NCBI GenBank assembly: GCA_050118555.1
Contig: JASFKQ010000137.1
Coordinates: 1-9,967, forward strand
DNA: 9,967 nt
Source of the DNA: CALKKN01 sp050118555
GTDB lineage: Bacteria; Pseudomonadota; Gammaproteobacteria; Xanthomonadales; SZUA-36
Direction: 5' to 3'
Shown here: positions 1 through 6,686 of the stretch, piece after piece
Numbering within the stretch: position 1 is the stretch's first letter
How the letters are laid out: each line of letters opens with the position of its first letter
Translations under genes and position numbers: made by a program
The notes under the pieces: generated by a model
What the model saw: only the letters and a program-made list of their open reading frames with translations
Told to the model about the DNA's origin: nothing
The model's database searches: none

Positions 1-71
1 GAGGCGCCGGCGGGTGCGTTTTCATCATAGGGTTCCGGCCGAGCAGGGGTCAAGAAGCCCCCGCTCCGCAT
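1..71. other. Left window edge: tail of an upstream gene or start of a divergent gene, undecided
   Basis: Two readings are possible. On the + strand one frame reads EAPAGAFSS and stops at 28-30, which could be the C-terminus of a gene entering from the left; the hairpin at 41-66 would then follow its stop. On the - strand an ATG at 71-69 opens a frame that runs off the edge for 23 codons (it begins MRSGGFLTPARPEPYDE) and has a GGGAG-like ribosome site (81-85 read in reverse) about 9 bases upstream. Neither peptide is recognisable. The hairpin slightly favours the first reading. Confidence 0.25.
41..66. terminator. Imperfect hairpin, possible 3' end of an upstream transcript
   Basis: GAGCAGGGG (41-49) pairs with CCCCCGCTC (58-66) over 9 positions with one A/C mismatch, around an 8-base loop. 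No T-run follows on either strand, so it is not a textbook intrinsic terminator. It lies at the border between GC-rich sequence to the left and the AT-rich ndk promoter region to the right, where an upstream unit would be expected to end. Confidence 0.3.
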
Positions 72-123
72 TGCATGCAGCTCCCGATGTACGTAAAATT
101 GTAATGATAAGTCAATGATTTTT

Positions 124-132
124 TGTTATATT
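124..132 (+). promoter_or_regulatory. Probable ndk promoter, extended -10 element
   Basis: TGTTATATT is a TG-n extended -10 with a TATATT hexamer (5 of 6 to TATAAT). It lies in an abruptly AT-rich stretch (about 91-165) that contrasts with the GC-rich sequence on both sides. No good -35 hexamer stands at 16-18 bases; TTGTAA at 99-104 is too far, with a 22-base spacer. A start near 139 would give a leader of roughly 44 bases. Other TA-rich hexamers nearby (143-155) could serve instead. Confidence 0.45.
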
Positions 133-169
133 TTGCATTGGATAAATATTAAATAATTCAGATTGATAC

Positions 170-175
170 AAGGAG
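170..175 (+). promoter_or_regulatory. Ribosome binding site of ndk
   Basis: AAGGAG lies 7 bases before the GTG at 183. It is the best Shine-Dalgarno match among the + strand genes here and fixes the unusual GTG start of ndk. Confidence 0.8.
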
Positions 176-182
176 TTCCTAC

Positions 183-608
183 GTGCCTGTCGAGAGAACG
201 CTTTCCATCATCAAGCCGGATGCGGTGGCCAAGAACGTGATTGGCCAGATTTACGCCCGGTTCGAGAACGCCGGCCTGAAGATTGTGGCGGCGAAAATGA
301 AACAGTTGAGCCGCGAAGACGCCGAGCGGTTTTACGACGTCCATCGCGAGCGGCCCTTTTTCCGGGACCTGGTCGAATTCATGACGTCCGGACCGGTGAT
401 GATCCAGGTGCTGGAGGGCGAGAATGCGATCGCGCTGAACCGCGAGCTCATGGGCGCGACCAATCCCCAGGAGGCGGCGCCGGGAACCATTCGCGCTGAC
501 TTCGCCCAGAGCATCGACGCCAACGCGGTGCACGGCTCGGACGGACCGGACACGGCGCGCGTCGAGATCGCCTGCTTCTTCAACGACAGCGATATCGTTT
601 CCCGCTGA
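183..608 (+). CDS. ndk: Nucleoside diphosphate kinase
   Basis: Cytosolic enzyme that moves the gamma phosphate of ATP to nucleoside diphosphates by a ping-pong mechanism through a phosphohistidine, balancing NTP and dNTP pools. The 141-residue product matches the usual bacterial length (143 in E. coli). It opens with the family signature TLSIIKPDAV, with the conserved lysine at 11, and carries the active-site motif NAVHGSD with the catalytic histidine at 117. GATNPQEAAPGTIR (91-104) is the conserved nucleotide-binding region. The start is GTG, supported by AAGGAG 7 bases upstream and by the standard N-terminus. It is the first gene of the block and has its own AT-rich promoter region. rlmN follows after 29 bases, as in Pseudomonas. 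Nothing looks broken. Confidence 0.97.
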   Translation: MPVERTLSIIKPDAVAKNVIGQIYARFENAGLKIVAAKMKQLSREDAERFYDVHRERPFFRDLVEFMTSGPVMIQVLEGENAIALNRELMGATNPQEAAPGTIRADFAQSIDANAVHGSDGPDTARVEIACFFNDSDIVSR

Positions 609-623
609 GGGCTTTCGCAGCCC
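609..623 (+). other. Small hairpin in the ndk-rlmN gap
   Basis: GGGCT (609-613) and AGCCC (619-623) form a perfect 5-bp stem around a TTCGC loop. It begins at the base after the ndk stop codon and ends 14 bases before the rlmN ATG. There is no T-run. It could protect or process the ndk 3' end, or modulate rlmN initiation; a stem this short in GC-rich DNA could also be chance. Confidence 0.3.
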
Positions 624-637
624 GGCTCGCCGACACC

Positions 638-1741
638 ATGACCGTCACCGAAACCCGCATCAACCTGTTCGACCTGGACGAAACCCGCCTGCGGGCGTTT
701 TTCGAGTCCCTGGGCGAAAAGCCGTTCCGCGCGCAACAGGTGCTGAAGTGGATTTACCACCACGGCGTGACGGATTTCGGTGAGATGAGCAACCTCGGGC
801 TGGATCTGCGCCGGCGCCTTGCGGATGTGGCCGAGATCGAGCCGCCCCGTGTGCTGAGCGAGCAGTTATCGGCTGACGGCACCACCAAGTGGCTGATGGG
901 GTTCGGCGGAGGCAATGCCGTTGAAACCGTGTTCATCCCCGAACCGAACCGGGGAACGCTGTGTATATCCTCGCAGGTTGGCTGTGCCCTGAACTGCTCG
1001 TTCTGTTCCACAGGGGCGCAGGGCTTCAACCGAAACCTCTCCACGGGGGAAATCATTGGCCAGGTCTGGCAGGCCGCGCGTGCGATCGGGCACCAGCGCA
1101 ACGGTGAGCGGCGTATCACCAACGTGGTCCTGATGGGTATGGGCGAGCCCCTGCTCAACTTTGACGCGGTCGTACCGGCGCTATCCCTGATGCGCAATGA
1201 TCTCGGCTTCGGACTGGCGGCGAAGCGGGTCACCCTGTCGACCGCGGGTCTGGTGCCGGGCATCGACCGGCTGAGGGACACGATCGACGTGGCGCTGGCG
1301 GTTTCGCTGCACGCGCCCGAGGACGCCCTGCGCGAGACGCTCGTGCCGCTGAACCGCAAGTATCCCATCAGTGAATTGATGCGGGCCTGCGCCGACTACG
1401 TGTCGGAGAAACACAAACGCACCGTGACGTTCGAGTACACGCTGATCGACGGCGTCAATGATCATCCGGATCATGCGCGCAAGTTGGTCAAGCTGCTGCG
1501 GCGCCTGCCCAGCAAGCTCAACCTGATCCCGTTCAACCCGTTTCCTGGCACGGAGTACCGGTGCAGCCCCGAAGACCGGATTCGCACCTTCCAGTCGATT
1601 GTCATGGAGGGCGGGCTGATCGCGACGGTGCGGAAGACCCGCGGTGACGATATCGACGCGGCCTGCGGCCAGTTGGTGGGAAAAGTGCTGGACCGGACAC
1701 GACGAAGCCGTATCCTGAGGGAACGGCGGCAGGGAGCATGA
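638..1741 (+). CDS. rlmN: Dual-specificity 23S rRNA/tRNA adenine-C2 methyltransferase (radical SAM)
   Basis: RlmN methylates C2 of A2503 in 23S rRNA and A37 in a subset of tRNAs, tuning the peptidyl-transferase centre and decoding. The 367-residue product has the whole family layout. An N-terminal helical RNA-binding part includes EKPFRAQQVLKWIYHHG (27-43). The radical SAM motif CALNCSFC gives cluster cysteines 116, 120 and 123. MGMGEPLLN (166-174) is the SAM-binding loop. The methyl-carrying cysteine is C343 in RKTRGDDIDAACGQL, matching E. coli C355. Glu96 in VETVFIP matches the family's conserved glutamate. The ATG at 638 gives a normal N-terminus, but no clear Shine-Dalgarno precedes it; translation may depend on ndk, 29 bases upstream. 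The stop overlaps the pilF start as ATGA. All catalytic residues are present. Confidence 0.97.
   Translation: MTVTETRINLFDLDETRLRAFFESLGEKPFRAQQVLKWIYHHGVTDFGEMSNLGLDLRRRLADVAEIEPPRVLSEQLSADGTTKWLMGFGGGNAVETVFIPEPNRGTLCISSQVGCALNCSFCSTGAQGFNRNLSTGEIIGQVWQAARAIGHQRNGERRITNVVLMGMGEPLLNFDAVVPALSLMRNDLGFGLAAKRVTLSTAGLVPGIDRLRDTIDVALAVSLHAPEDALRETLVPLNRKYPISELMRACADYVSEKHKRTVTFEYTLIDGVNDHPDHARKLVKLLRRLPSKLNLIPFNPFPGTEYRCSPEDRIRTFQSIVMEGGLIATVRKTRGDDIDAACGQLVGKVLDRTRRSRILRERRQGA
1732..1736 (+). promoter_or_regulatory. Ribosome binding site at the rlmN-pilF junction
   Basis: GGGAG ends only 1 base before the ATG at 1738 but 7 bases before an in-frame GTG at 1744. Spacing favours the GTG, whereas the ATGA overlap used elsewhere in the block favours the ATG. 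The two proteins differ by two N-terminal residues (Met-Arg) ahead of the signal peptide, so function is unaffected. Confidence 0.5.
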
Positions 1742-2505
1742 GAGTGAGCAAAAAGACATACCCGCTGATTGGACTGATTTGCGCCGCGTTGCTGCTGGCT
1801 GCCTGTTCCAGCACCCCGCAGAAGTCGGAAGACTCGAAGCGGAAAGCCGCCGAAACGAATACCGCGCTGGGCCAGGAATACATGAACCGGGGCCAGTACG
1901 AGATTTCCCTGGAGAAGCTCAAGCGCGCAGTGGCCTACGACAATACGTACGCGCCCGCGCATACGATGCTGGCCGTGCTGTATGAGACGATCGGCCAGAC
2001 CGAGGACGCCGAGAAGGAGTACCGCAAGGCGGTAGAGTACGATCCCAAGAACGGCGACGTGAACAATAATTACGGCGCGTTTCTGTGCGGCATCGGAAAG
2101 CGCGAAGAAGCGGAGAAGTACTTTCTGGTAGCAATCAACGACCCGTTTTACAAGACGCCCGAAGTCGCACAATCGAACGCCGGCGCCTGTGCGCTGGCGA
2201 GGGGTGATCTGGACAAGGCCGAGGCCTTTTTGCGACAATCGTTGCAACATGACGACAAGCTCGGAGCAGCGCTTCTGCCCATGGCCGAAGTGAGTTACCG
2301 GAAGGGGTCGTACTTGAAGGCGCGCGGTTTCCTCCAGCGCTATGAAGCGGTCGCTGACAAGACTGCGGAAAGCCTTGCGCTGGGTGTGCGGATCGAGACC
2401 AAGCTCGGGGACAAGGAAGCCGCCCAACGCTATCGTAGCGAACTTTCGGAACAGGACCCGGGTTCCATTGAAGGCGGCAGGAACGCCCGCCGGGAACAGG
2501 AATGA
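1738..2505 (+). CDS. pilF: Type IV pilus biogenesis/stability lipoprotein PilF (PilW), TPR protein
   Basis: PilF is an outer-membrane lipoprotein pilotin: in Pseudomonas it brings the secretin PilQ to the outer membrane and is needed for its multimerisation and so for type IV pili. The 255-residue product starts with a basic and hydrophobic signal ending in the lipobox LAAC (lipid-modified Cys23). The next residue is Ser, so the Lol pathway should send it to the outer membrane. From about residue 38 come tandem TPRs, for example ALGQEYMNRGQYEISLEKLK, APAHTMLAVLYETIGQTEDA and NNYGAFLCGIGKREEAEKYF. Its place between rlmN and rodZ is the standard gammaproteobacterial one and is the main reason for choosing PilF over a generic TPR lipoprotein. 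It overlaps both neighbours by 4 bases. No other pilus gene is in the window. Confidence 0.9.
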   Translation: MRVSKKTYPLIGLICAALLLAACSSTPQKSEDSKRKAAETNTALGQEYMNRGQYEISLEKLKRAVAYDNTYAPAHTMLAVLYETIGQTEDAEKEYRKAVEYDPKNGDVNNNYGAFLCGIGKREEAEKYFLVAINDPFYKTPEVAQSNAGACALARGDLDKAEAFLRQSLQHDDKLGAALLPMAEVSYRKGSYLKARGFLQRYEAVADKTAESLALGVRIETKLGDKEAAQRYRSELSEQDPGSIEGGRNARREQE

Positions 2506-3407
2506 CAAATCAAGACCAACTGATACCGACCCTGCCCGGAGATATACTGCGGTATGAACGGGAGCAGAAGGGGCTCACGCTGGAAAGCGTGGCAGAGCAG
2601 TCCCGTATCAAGCTGAGTATCCTTGCCGCCATTGAAAGCGGCGAAACGTCGAGCATCCCTTCCGTCTACCTGCGCGGCTACATTCGCCACTACGCCCGTT
2701 TCCTGGGCGTCGACACCTCCGACGTCGAAACCTGCATGAAAAACGTGCGCGGCGCCGAACCCCGCGTACAGACGGTTTTCACCGAGAGCGCACACCGGGG
2801 CCGCGCGGAGAAGTGGATCAAGGCGTCCAGCTATCTCGCCGCGTCGGCGCTGATCGCCACCCTGGCATGGCAGTTCACCCACGAAGCGGTGCGGCTGTCG
2901 CAGGGCGATGCGAAACTGGGCGCCCAGGCCACCGCCGGATCGGAGCGTGCGGAAGGGGAATCCGTCGCCGCGCCGGCGACCCAGAGCGGTGCGCACCTGA
3001 ACGCGTCGATCGCCTCGATGGAAGTGCTCAAGCAGCACAGCAAGGTCGGCGCGGAAGCCGTTGCCAAGGAGGCCTGGGCGGCTATCGGCAACAGCGGGGA
3101 TGAAAAGGCGCAGGCGGGATCGCAACACCACCTGGAAGTACGGACTTCCGCGGATTCCTGGGTGGAGATTTTCGGCGCCGACGACACGCGGCTGGAAATG
3201 GACTTGATCCGGGCCGGAACGACCCGCGAATACAGCGGCGATCCACCGTTTCGGGTCATGATCGGCCGGGCTTCAGCGGTTGAACTCGCCATGGACGGAC
3301 AACCCGTGGACCTGGGACCGCACACCCGGGGCAACGTGGCAAGGCTGACACTGGATGCGCCGACTGCCGGGGACAGCAACCCGGTCGAGCCCCCCGAACC
3401 GCAGTGA
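2502..3407 (+). CDS. rodZ: Cytoskeleton protein RodZ (HTH, single membrane span, DUF4115)
   Basis: RodZ is a bitopic inner-membrane protein that links MreB filaments to the elongation machinery and maintains rod shape. The order of parts in this 301-residue protein is typical. A cytoplasmic Xre-like HTH (about 12-75) contains GLTLESVAEQSRI and the family hallmark PSVYLRGYIRHYARFLGVD. A basic juxtamembrane stretch (99-107, HRGRAEKWIK) precedes one membrane span (about 108-124, SSYLAASALIATLAWQF). A low-complexity Ala/Ser/Glu-rich periplasmic linker follows (about 130-207), then a C-terminal beta domain (about 210-288) with SWVEIFGADDTRL and GPHTRGNVARLTLDAP. The start overlaps the pilF stop as ATGA. 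The gene that normally follows, ispG, is absent and hisS comes next after 67 bases. The C-terminus looks complete. Confidence 0.93.
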   Translation: MTNQDQLIPTLPGDILRYEREQKGLTLESVAEQSRIKLSILAAIESGETSSIPSVYLRGYIRHYARFLGVDTSDVETCMKNVRGAEPRVQTVFTESAHRGRAEKWIKASSYLAASALIATLAWQFTHEAVRLSQGDAKLGAQATAGSERAEGESVAAPATQSGAHLNASIASMEVLKQHSKVGAEAVAKEAWAAIGNSGDEKAQAGSQHHLEVRTSADSWVEIFGADDTRLEMDLIRAGTTREYSGDPPFRVMIGRASAVELAMDGQPVDLGPHTRGNVARLTLDAPTAGDSNPVEPPEPQ

Positions 3408-3422
3408 CAGCGGGAACCCGCC

Positions 3423-3452
3423 GGCCTGGTGCGCGATCGGCGCGACCAGGCC
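3423..3452 (+). other. Strong hairpin in the rodZ-hisS gap
   Basis: GGCCTGGT (3423-3430) is perfectly complementary to ACCAGGCC (3445-3452). Inside, CGCG (3432-3435) can pair with CGCG (3441-3444), leaving one bulged G and a 5-base ATCGG loop: 12 base pairs in all. There is no T-run. It begins 16 bases after the rodZ stop and ends 22 bases before the hisS GTG, in the place where ispG would normally be. Possible roles are an mRNA processing or stability element, a Rho-independent terminator lacking its U-tract, or a control element for hisS translation. Confidence 0.6.
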
Positions 3453-3474
3453 TCCCACCGAGACGGCAGCGGCA

Positions 3475-4746
3475 GTGAGCGCGACCATCAATTCCATCCG
3501 TGGTATGCATGACATCACGCCGAGTGAAATCGACGCGTGGCACCGTTTCGAGCGCGTCATCCGCGAGCTCCTGCCGGCTTACGGCTACAGCGAAATCCGA
3601 ATCCCCGTGGTTGAGAAGACTGAGCTCTTCGCGAGGGCCATAGGGGATGCGACGGACGTGGTCGAAAAGGAGATGTACACCTTTGAGGACCGTAACGGGG
3701 ATCTGCTGAGCCTGCGGCCCGAAGGCACCGCCGGTGTCGTGCGGGCCGCGCTGCAGAACGGTTTGTTGTACGGGCCCCCGGTCCGGTTGTGGTACATGGG
3801 GCCGATGTTCCGCCGCGAGCGCCCGCAGAAGGGACGTACGCGCCAGTTCCACCAGGTCGGCGTGGAAGTTTTCGGCGCGCCCGGCCCGGATATCGACGCG
3901 GAGCTGATGGCCATGTGTGCCCGGCTTTGGCGCAACCTGGGCCTGGACGGTCTGCGGCTGGAGGTCAACTCCTTGGGAACGGCGGAGGAACGGGCCGGGT
4001 TCCGGGAAGACCTGCATGCTTTCCTGTCGCGCCACAAGGACCGTCTGGACGAAGACAGCCGACGGCGGCTCGACCGGAATCCGTTGCGGATCCTCGACAG
4101 TAAGAATCCGGATATGCACGCCCTGCTGGCAGAGGCGCCGGTGCTGGGCGAATACCTCGGCGACGTTTCCCGGCAGCATTTCGAACAGTTTCGCGCGCTC
4201 CTGGACGAGCTCGGCGTTCCGTACCAGGTCAATCCGCGGCTGGTTCGTGGGCTCGATTATTACAGCCACACCGTGTTCGAATGGGTCAGTGACGATCTGG
4301 GCGCCCAGGGCACCGTTTGCGCCGGCGGCCGCTATGACGGCCTGGTCGAAATCCAGGGCGGGCGGCCGTGGCCGGGCATCGGATTCGCGATGGGCCAGGA
4401 GCGTCTGATTGAGCTGGTGCGGGCGCAGGGCGAGCCCCAGGCCGAAGCGCCGCATGCCTACCTGGTCGCAGTGGGCGACGGAACCCTCCAGGCTGCCATG
4501 GCGCTGGCCGAGCGTCTGCGGGAGAGCGTTCCCGCGCTGCGTTTGCAGGCCAACCTCGGCGGCGGCAGCTTCAAGGCGCAGTTCAAACGCGCCGACCGCA
4601 GCGGCGCGGCTCTGGCGCTGGTGCTGGGCGAGGACGAGCTGGCGCGCGGCGTCGTCACGGTAAAGCACTTGCGCGAGGATCTGGAACAGCGGCAGCTCGA
4701 CCTGTCCGAACTCGCTGGATGGCTGCGTAGCTACCTTGCGGACTGA
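3475..4746 (+). CDS. hisS: Histidyl-tRNA synthetase
   Basis: Class IIa aminoacyl-tRNA synthetase that charges tRNA-His with histidine. The 423-residue product matches E. coli (424) in length and is alignable throughout. SIRGMHDITPSE is the conserved N-terminus and EKEMYTFEDRNGD plus LRPEGTAG belong to the catalytic core. Motif 2 is GPMFRRERPQKGRTRQFHQ (arginine near 113). The two histidine-binding motifs are LVRGLDYY (256-263) and AGGRYDGLV (283-291). Motif 3 is GFAMGQERL (303-311), and the anticodon-binding domain fills about 325-423. I chose the GTG at 3475 because it gives MSATINSIRGMHD, matching the family. An in-frame ATG at 3355 would add 40 unrelated residues and lie inside rodZ. The ribosome site is weak, and a strong hairpin sits 22 bases upstream. 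The downstream gap holds a new promoter. Confidence 0.96.
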   Translation: MSATINSIRGMHDITPSEIDAWHRFERVIRELLPAYGYSEIRIPVVEKTELFARAIGDATDVVEKEMYTFEDRNGDLLSLRPEGTAGVVRAALQNGLLYGPPVRLWYMGPMFRRERPQKGRTRQFHQVGVEVFGAPGPDIDAELMAMCARLWRNLGLDGLRLEVNSLGTAEERAGFREDLHAFLSRHKDRLDEDSRRRLDRNPLRILDSKNPDMHALLAEAPVLGEYLGDVSRQHFEQFRALLDELGVPYQVNPRLVRGLDYYSHTVFEWVSDDLGAQGTVCAGGRYDGLVEIQGGRPWPGIGFAMGQERLIELVRAQGEPQAEAPHAYLVAVGDGTLQAAMALAERLRESVPALRLQANLGGGSFKAQFKRADRSGAALALVLGEDELARGVVTVKHLREDLEQRQLDLSELAGWLRSYLAD

Positions 4747-4829
4747 ACGGGTCCTTACCGTTACGCACGAGCGCGCGGGAAAAGCCTGAAAAAAAGACGC
4801 ACGCGGGCCCACCCTGGCTTGCAGACGCG

Positions 4830-4838
4830 TGGTAAAAT
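4830..4838 (+). promoter_or_regulatory. Probable promoter of yfgM-bamB-der, extended -10
   Basis: TGGTAAAAT is a TG-n extended -10 with TAAAAT (5 of 6 to TATAAT), in the 123-base gap after hisS. TTGCAG at 4819-4824 looks like a -35 but is only 8 bases away, so recognition would rely on the extended -10. Transcription starting near 4845 would leave about 25 bases before the yfgM ATG. The rest of the gap (4747-4818) holds an A-run (about 4789-4795) but no coding sequence or convincing terminator. Confidence 0.5.
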
Positions 4839-4869
4839 GCCAAGTTTGCGCTCCCCCTGAGATACGAAA

Positions 4870-5529
4870 ATGGTTGAAATTTATGACGCCCATGAACAGG
4901 GCGAAATCGTCAAGAAGTGGCTGCGGGAAAACGGCAGCGCCATCGTCATGGGTCTGGTCATCGCCTTCGGCGGCCTGTTCGGCTTCAAGCAGTGGCAGAA
5001 CTGGCAGTCCAACAATCGGGTGGAAGCTTCGGTCGAGTACGAAGTCATGGTCGATTTGCTCGACCAGGGGCAGATCGACGCCGCCATGGCGAATTACCAG
5101 AACCTGCACGACGAACACGCGAAATCGCCATACACCTCGATGGCCGCCCTGTCGATGGCGCGAGCCCGTCTCGGGGTCGACCAGCCAGAGCTCGCGATCG
5201 GCCTGTACCGCTTCGTGATGGAGAACGGTCATCCACAGGCGCTGGCGGTCGTCGCGCGTGAGCGCCTGGCGCGCGTGCTGTTGGACCAGGGGCAGCCGGA
5301 CGAAGCCATGAAGGTGATCGAGGGCGCCAGCGACGTGTCCGGTTTCGAATCACGTTATGCCGAAGTCCGCGGTGACATCCGCTTCGCCCAGGGTCGTATG
5401 GACGACGCGAAGGCCGCCTACCTGGAAGCGCTCGGCTCGTTGGAGGAAGGCGTCGGTGACCGCGCCCGCCTCGTCATGAAGTTGAAATCGTTGGGAGCGG
5501 AAATCCCTGAAGACGGGATCCAGTCATGA
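4870..5529 (+). CDS. yfgM: YfgM family periplasmic TPR-like chaperone/ancillary SecYEG translocon subunit
   Basis: YfgM is a bitopic inner-membrane protein; in E. coli it associates with PpiD at the SecYEG translocon and helps hand secreted proteins to periplasmic chaperones. The 219-residue product has the family hallmarks: a short cytoplasmic N-terminus EIYDAHEQGEIVKKWLRENG (3-22), one membrane span (about 23-40, SAIVMGLVIAFGGLFGFK), then a periplasmic TPR-like domain (TPR_21 type). That domain contains AALSMARARLGVDQPELA, RERLARVLLDQGQPDEAM and EVRGDIRFAQGRMDDAKAAY. The ATG at 4870 gives the standard N-terminus, with only a weak GAG upstream. A promoter-like extended -10 lies in the preceding gap. 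It overlaps bamB by 4 bases, coupling two envelope-biogenesis genes as in other Gammaproteobacteria. Confidence 0.92.
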   Translation: MVEIYDAHEQGEIVKKWLRENGSAIVMGLVIAFGGLFGFKQWQNWQSNNRVEASVEYEVMVDLLDQGQIDAAMANYQNLHDEHAKSPYTSMAALSMARARLGVDQPELAIGLYRFVMENGHPQALAVVARERLARVLLDQGQPDEAMKVIEGASDVSGFESRYAEVRGDIRFAQGRMDDAKAAYLEALGSLEEGVGDRARLVMKLKSLGAEIPEDGIQS

Positions 5530-6686
5530 AACGAATCCTGGCGGCGATGGCGCTCGCGGCCCTGGTGATGCAGGGTTGCAGCTGGTTTCGGGGTTGGGGC
5601 GAACCCGAACCCGGTGATCCGGCGCCGCTGGTTGAGTTCGAGCCTTCCCTGAAGGTCAAGAAGGTCTGGTCCACCAATGTCGGCGACGGCATGGGCAAGC
5701 ATGGCCTCGACATGGGGCCGGTGTACTCCTCCGGTACACTGTACGCGGCGGACTACGAGGGGCGCCTGTTCGCGGTGGACGCCGAGACCGGGCGCAAGAC
5801 CCTGGAGCTCAAGACCGAGCAACCGTTTTCCGGCGGCCCGAACGTCGATGACGACCACATTTACATGGGAACCATCGACGGCCGTGTGATCGCATACGAC
5901 CGCAGCAGCGGAACCGAGCTGTGGAATGCACAGGTGTCTTCCGAAGTGCTTGCGCCGCCCGCTTCCTCTGACGGCATCGTCGTGGTGCGCTGCATCGATG
6001 GACGTGTGTTCGGCCTCGATGCAGTTAGCGGACGCCGCACCTGGATCTACGACCACAGCGTTCCGCTGCTCACGCTGCGCGGAAACGCCAACCTGCTGGT
6101 GCGGGGCAGCACCGCTTTCGTCGGTTACGATGACGGCAGTGTCGTCAGTTTGAGAGTGAACGACGGCAGCGTCGTCTGGAGCCAGACCATCGTCTCGCCC
6201 GAAGGCCGCACCGAGTTGGAGCGACTGGCCGACATCGGGCAGCAGATGGTTATCGTCGCCTCCGACCTGATTGTCTCCAGCTACAAGAACCGTGTGGTGT
6301 CGCTGGCGGTGGATTCCGGCCGCCTGCTCTGGTTCAAGGAGATTTCTTCCGCCACCGGCGTAGCGGTGGAGCGCACCCACCTCGCGGTTTCCGAGAAGAA
6401 CGGGGATCTGTGGATGCTGGACCGGCGCAATGGTTCCACGACCTGGAAGCTGGACCAGATGACCAATCGTGACCTGACCCGCCCGGCCTTTTACGGTAAC
6501 TACGTCGTGGTGGGAGATAAGGAAGGCTACCTGCACTGGCTGGACACCGACATCGGCTCGTTCGTGGCCCGGGTCCGGGCGGGCAAGAAAGGTTTCGCAG
6601 CGGCCCCGCTCACCGTGGGCACCACACTGTACGTGCTCACCCGGGACGGCGACCTGATCGCGTACCGTGCGGGAGCCGCCATCTGA
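5526..6686 (+). CDS. bamB: Outer membrane protein assembly factor BamB
   Basis: BamB is the beta-propeller lipoprotein of the BAM complex; it binds BamA periplasmic domains and aids insertion of outer-membrane beta-barrel proteins. The 386-residue product starts with a lipoprotein signal ending VMQGC (Cys18). Met at the -3 position is less usual than Leu, and Ser follows the Cys, fitting outer-membrane sorting. The remainder is a PQQ-like eight-bladed propeller with recurring aromatic and glycine motifs: YAADYEGRLFAVDAETG, YMGTIDGRVIAYDRSSGTELW, GIVVVRCIDGRVFGLDAVSG, AFVGYDDGSVVSLRVNDGSVVW, SYKNRVVSLAVDSGRLLWFKE and VVVGDKEGYLHWLDTDIGSFV. The segment PLLTLRGNANLLV matches the conserved BamB MPSLSLRGESAP region. 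The start overlaps the yfgM stop (ATGA), with GGGA 7 bases upstream. Its position before der is standard. Confidence 0.94.
   Translation: MKRILAAMALAALVMQGCSWFRGWGEPEPGDPAPLVEFEPSLKVKKVWSTNVGDGMGKHGLDMGPVYSSGTLYAADYEGRLFAVDAETGRKTLELKTEQPFSGGPNVDDDHIYMGTIDGRVIAYDRSSGTELWNAQVSSEVLAPPASSDGIVVVRCIDGRVFGLDAVSGRRTWIYDHSVPLLTLRGNANLLVRGSTAFVGYDDGSVVSLRVNDGSVVWSQTIVSPEGRTELERLADIGQQMVIVASDLIVSSYKNRVVSLAVDSGRLLWFKEISSATGVAVERTHLAVSEKNGDLWMLDRRNGSTTWKLDQMTNRDLTRPAFYGNYVVVGDKEGYLHWLDTDIGSFVARVRAGKKGFAAAPLTVGTTLYVLTRDGDLIAYRAGAAI

Noticed and set aside
1471..2508. A 345-codon - strand frame across rlmN and pilF
   Set aside because: It is antisense to the conserved RlmN C-terminus and the PilF TPRs, with no recognisable domain or start context.
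3355..3474. A 40-residue N-terminal extension of HisS from the ATG at 3355
   Set aside because: The extension overlaps the rodZ C-terminal coding sequence, is rich in Pro, Arg and Ser, and resembles no HisS N-terminus. The GTG at 3475 gives the family length and sequence.
4800..4831. Inverted repeat CACGCG / CGCGTG with a 20-base loop after hisS
   Set aside because: The arms are 6 bp, the loop is long, it runs into the extended -10, and there is no T-run. It does not support a terminator or operator call.
4819..4838. TTGCAG as a -35 for TAAAAT upstream of yfgM
   Set aside because: The spacer is only 8 bases, far too short for sigma-70; the extended -10 alone is the better reading.
3256..5232. 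A 658-codon open frame on the - strand across hisS
   Set aside because: It lies antisense to hisS, the rodZ end and part of yfgM, all with complete family motifs. Its composition (rich in Arg, His, Gln, Pro, Ala) is typical of antisense frames in GC-rich DNA and no domain is recognisable.
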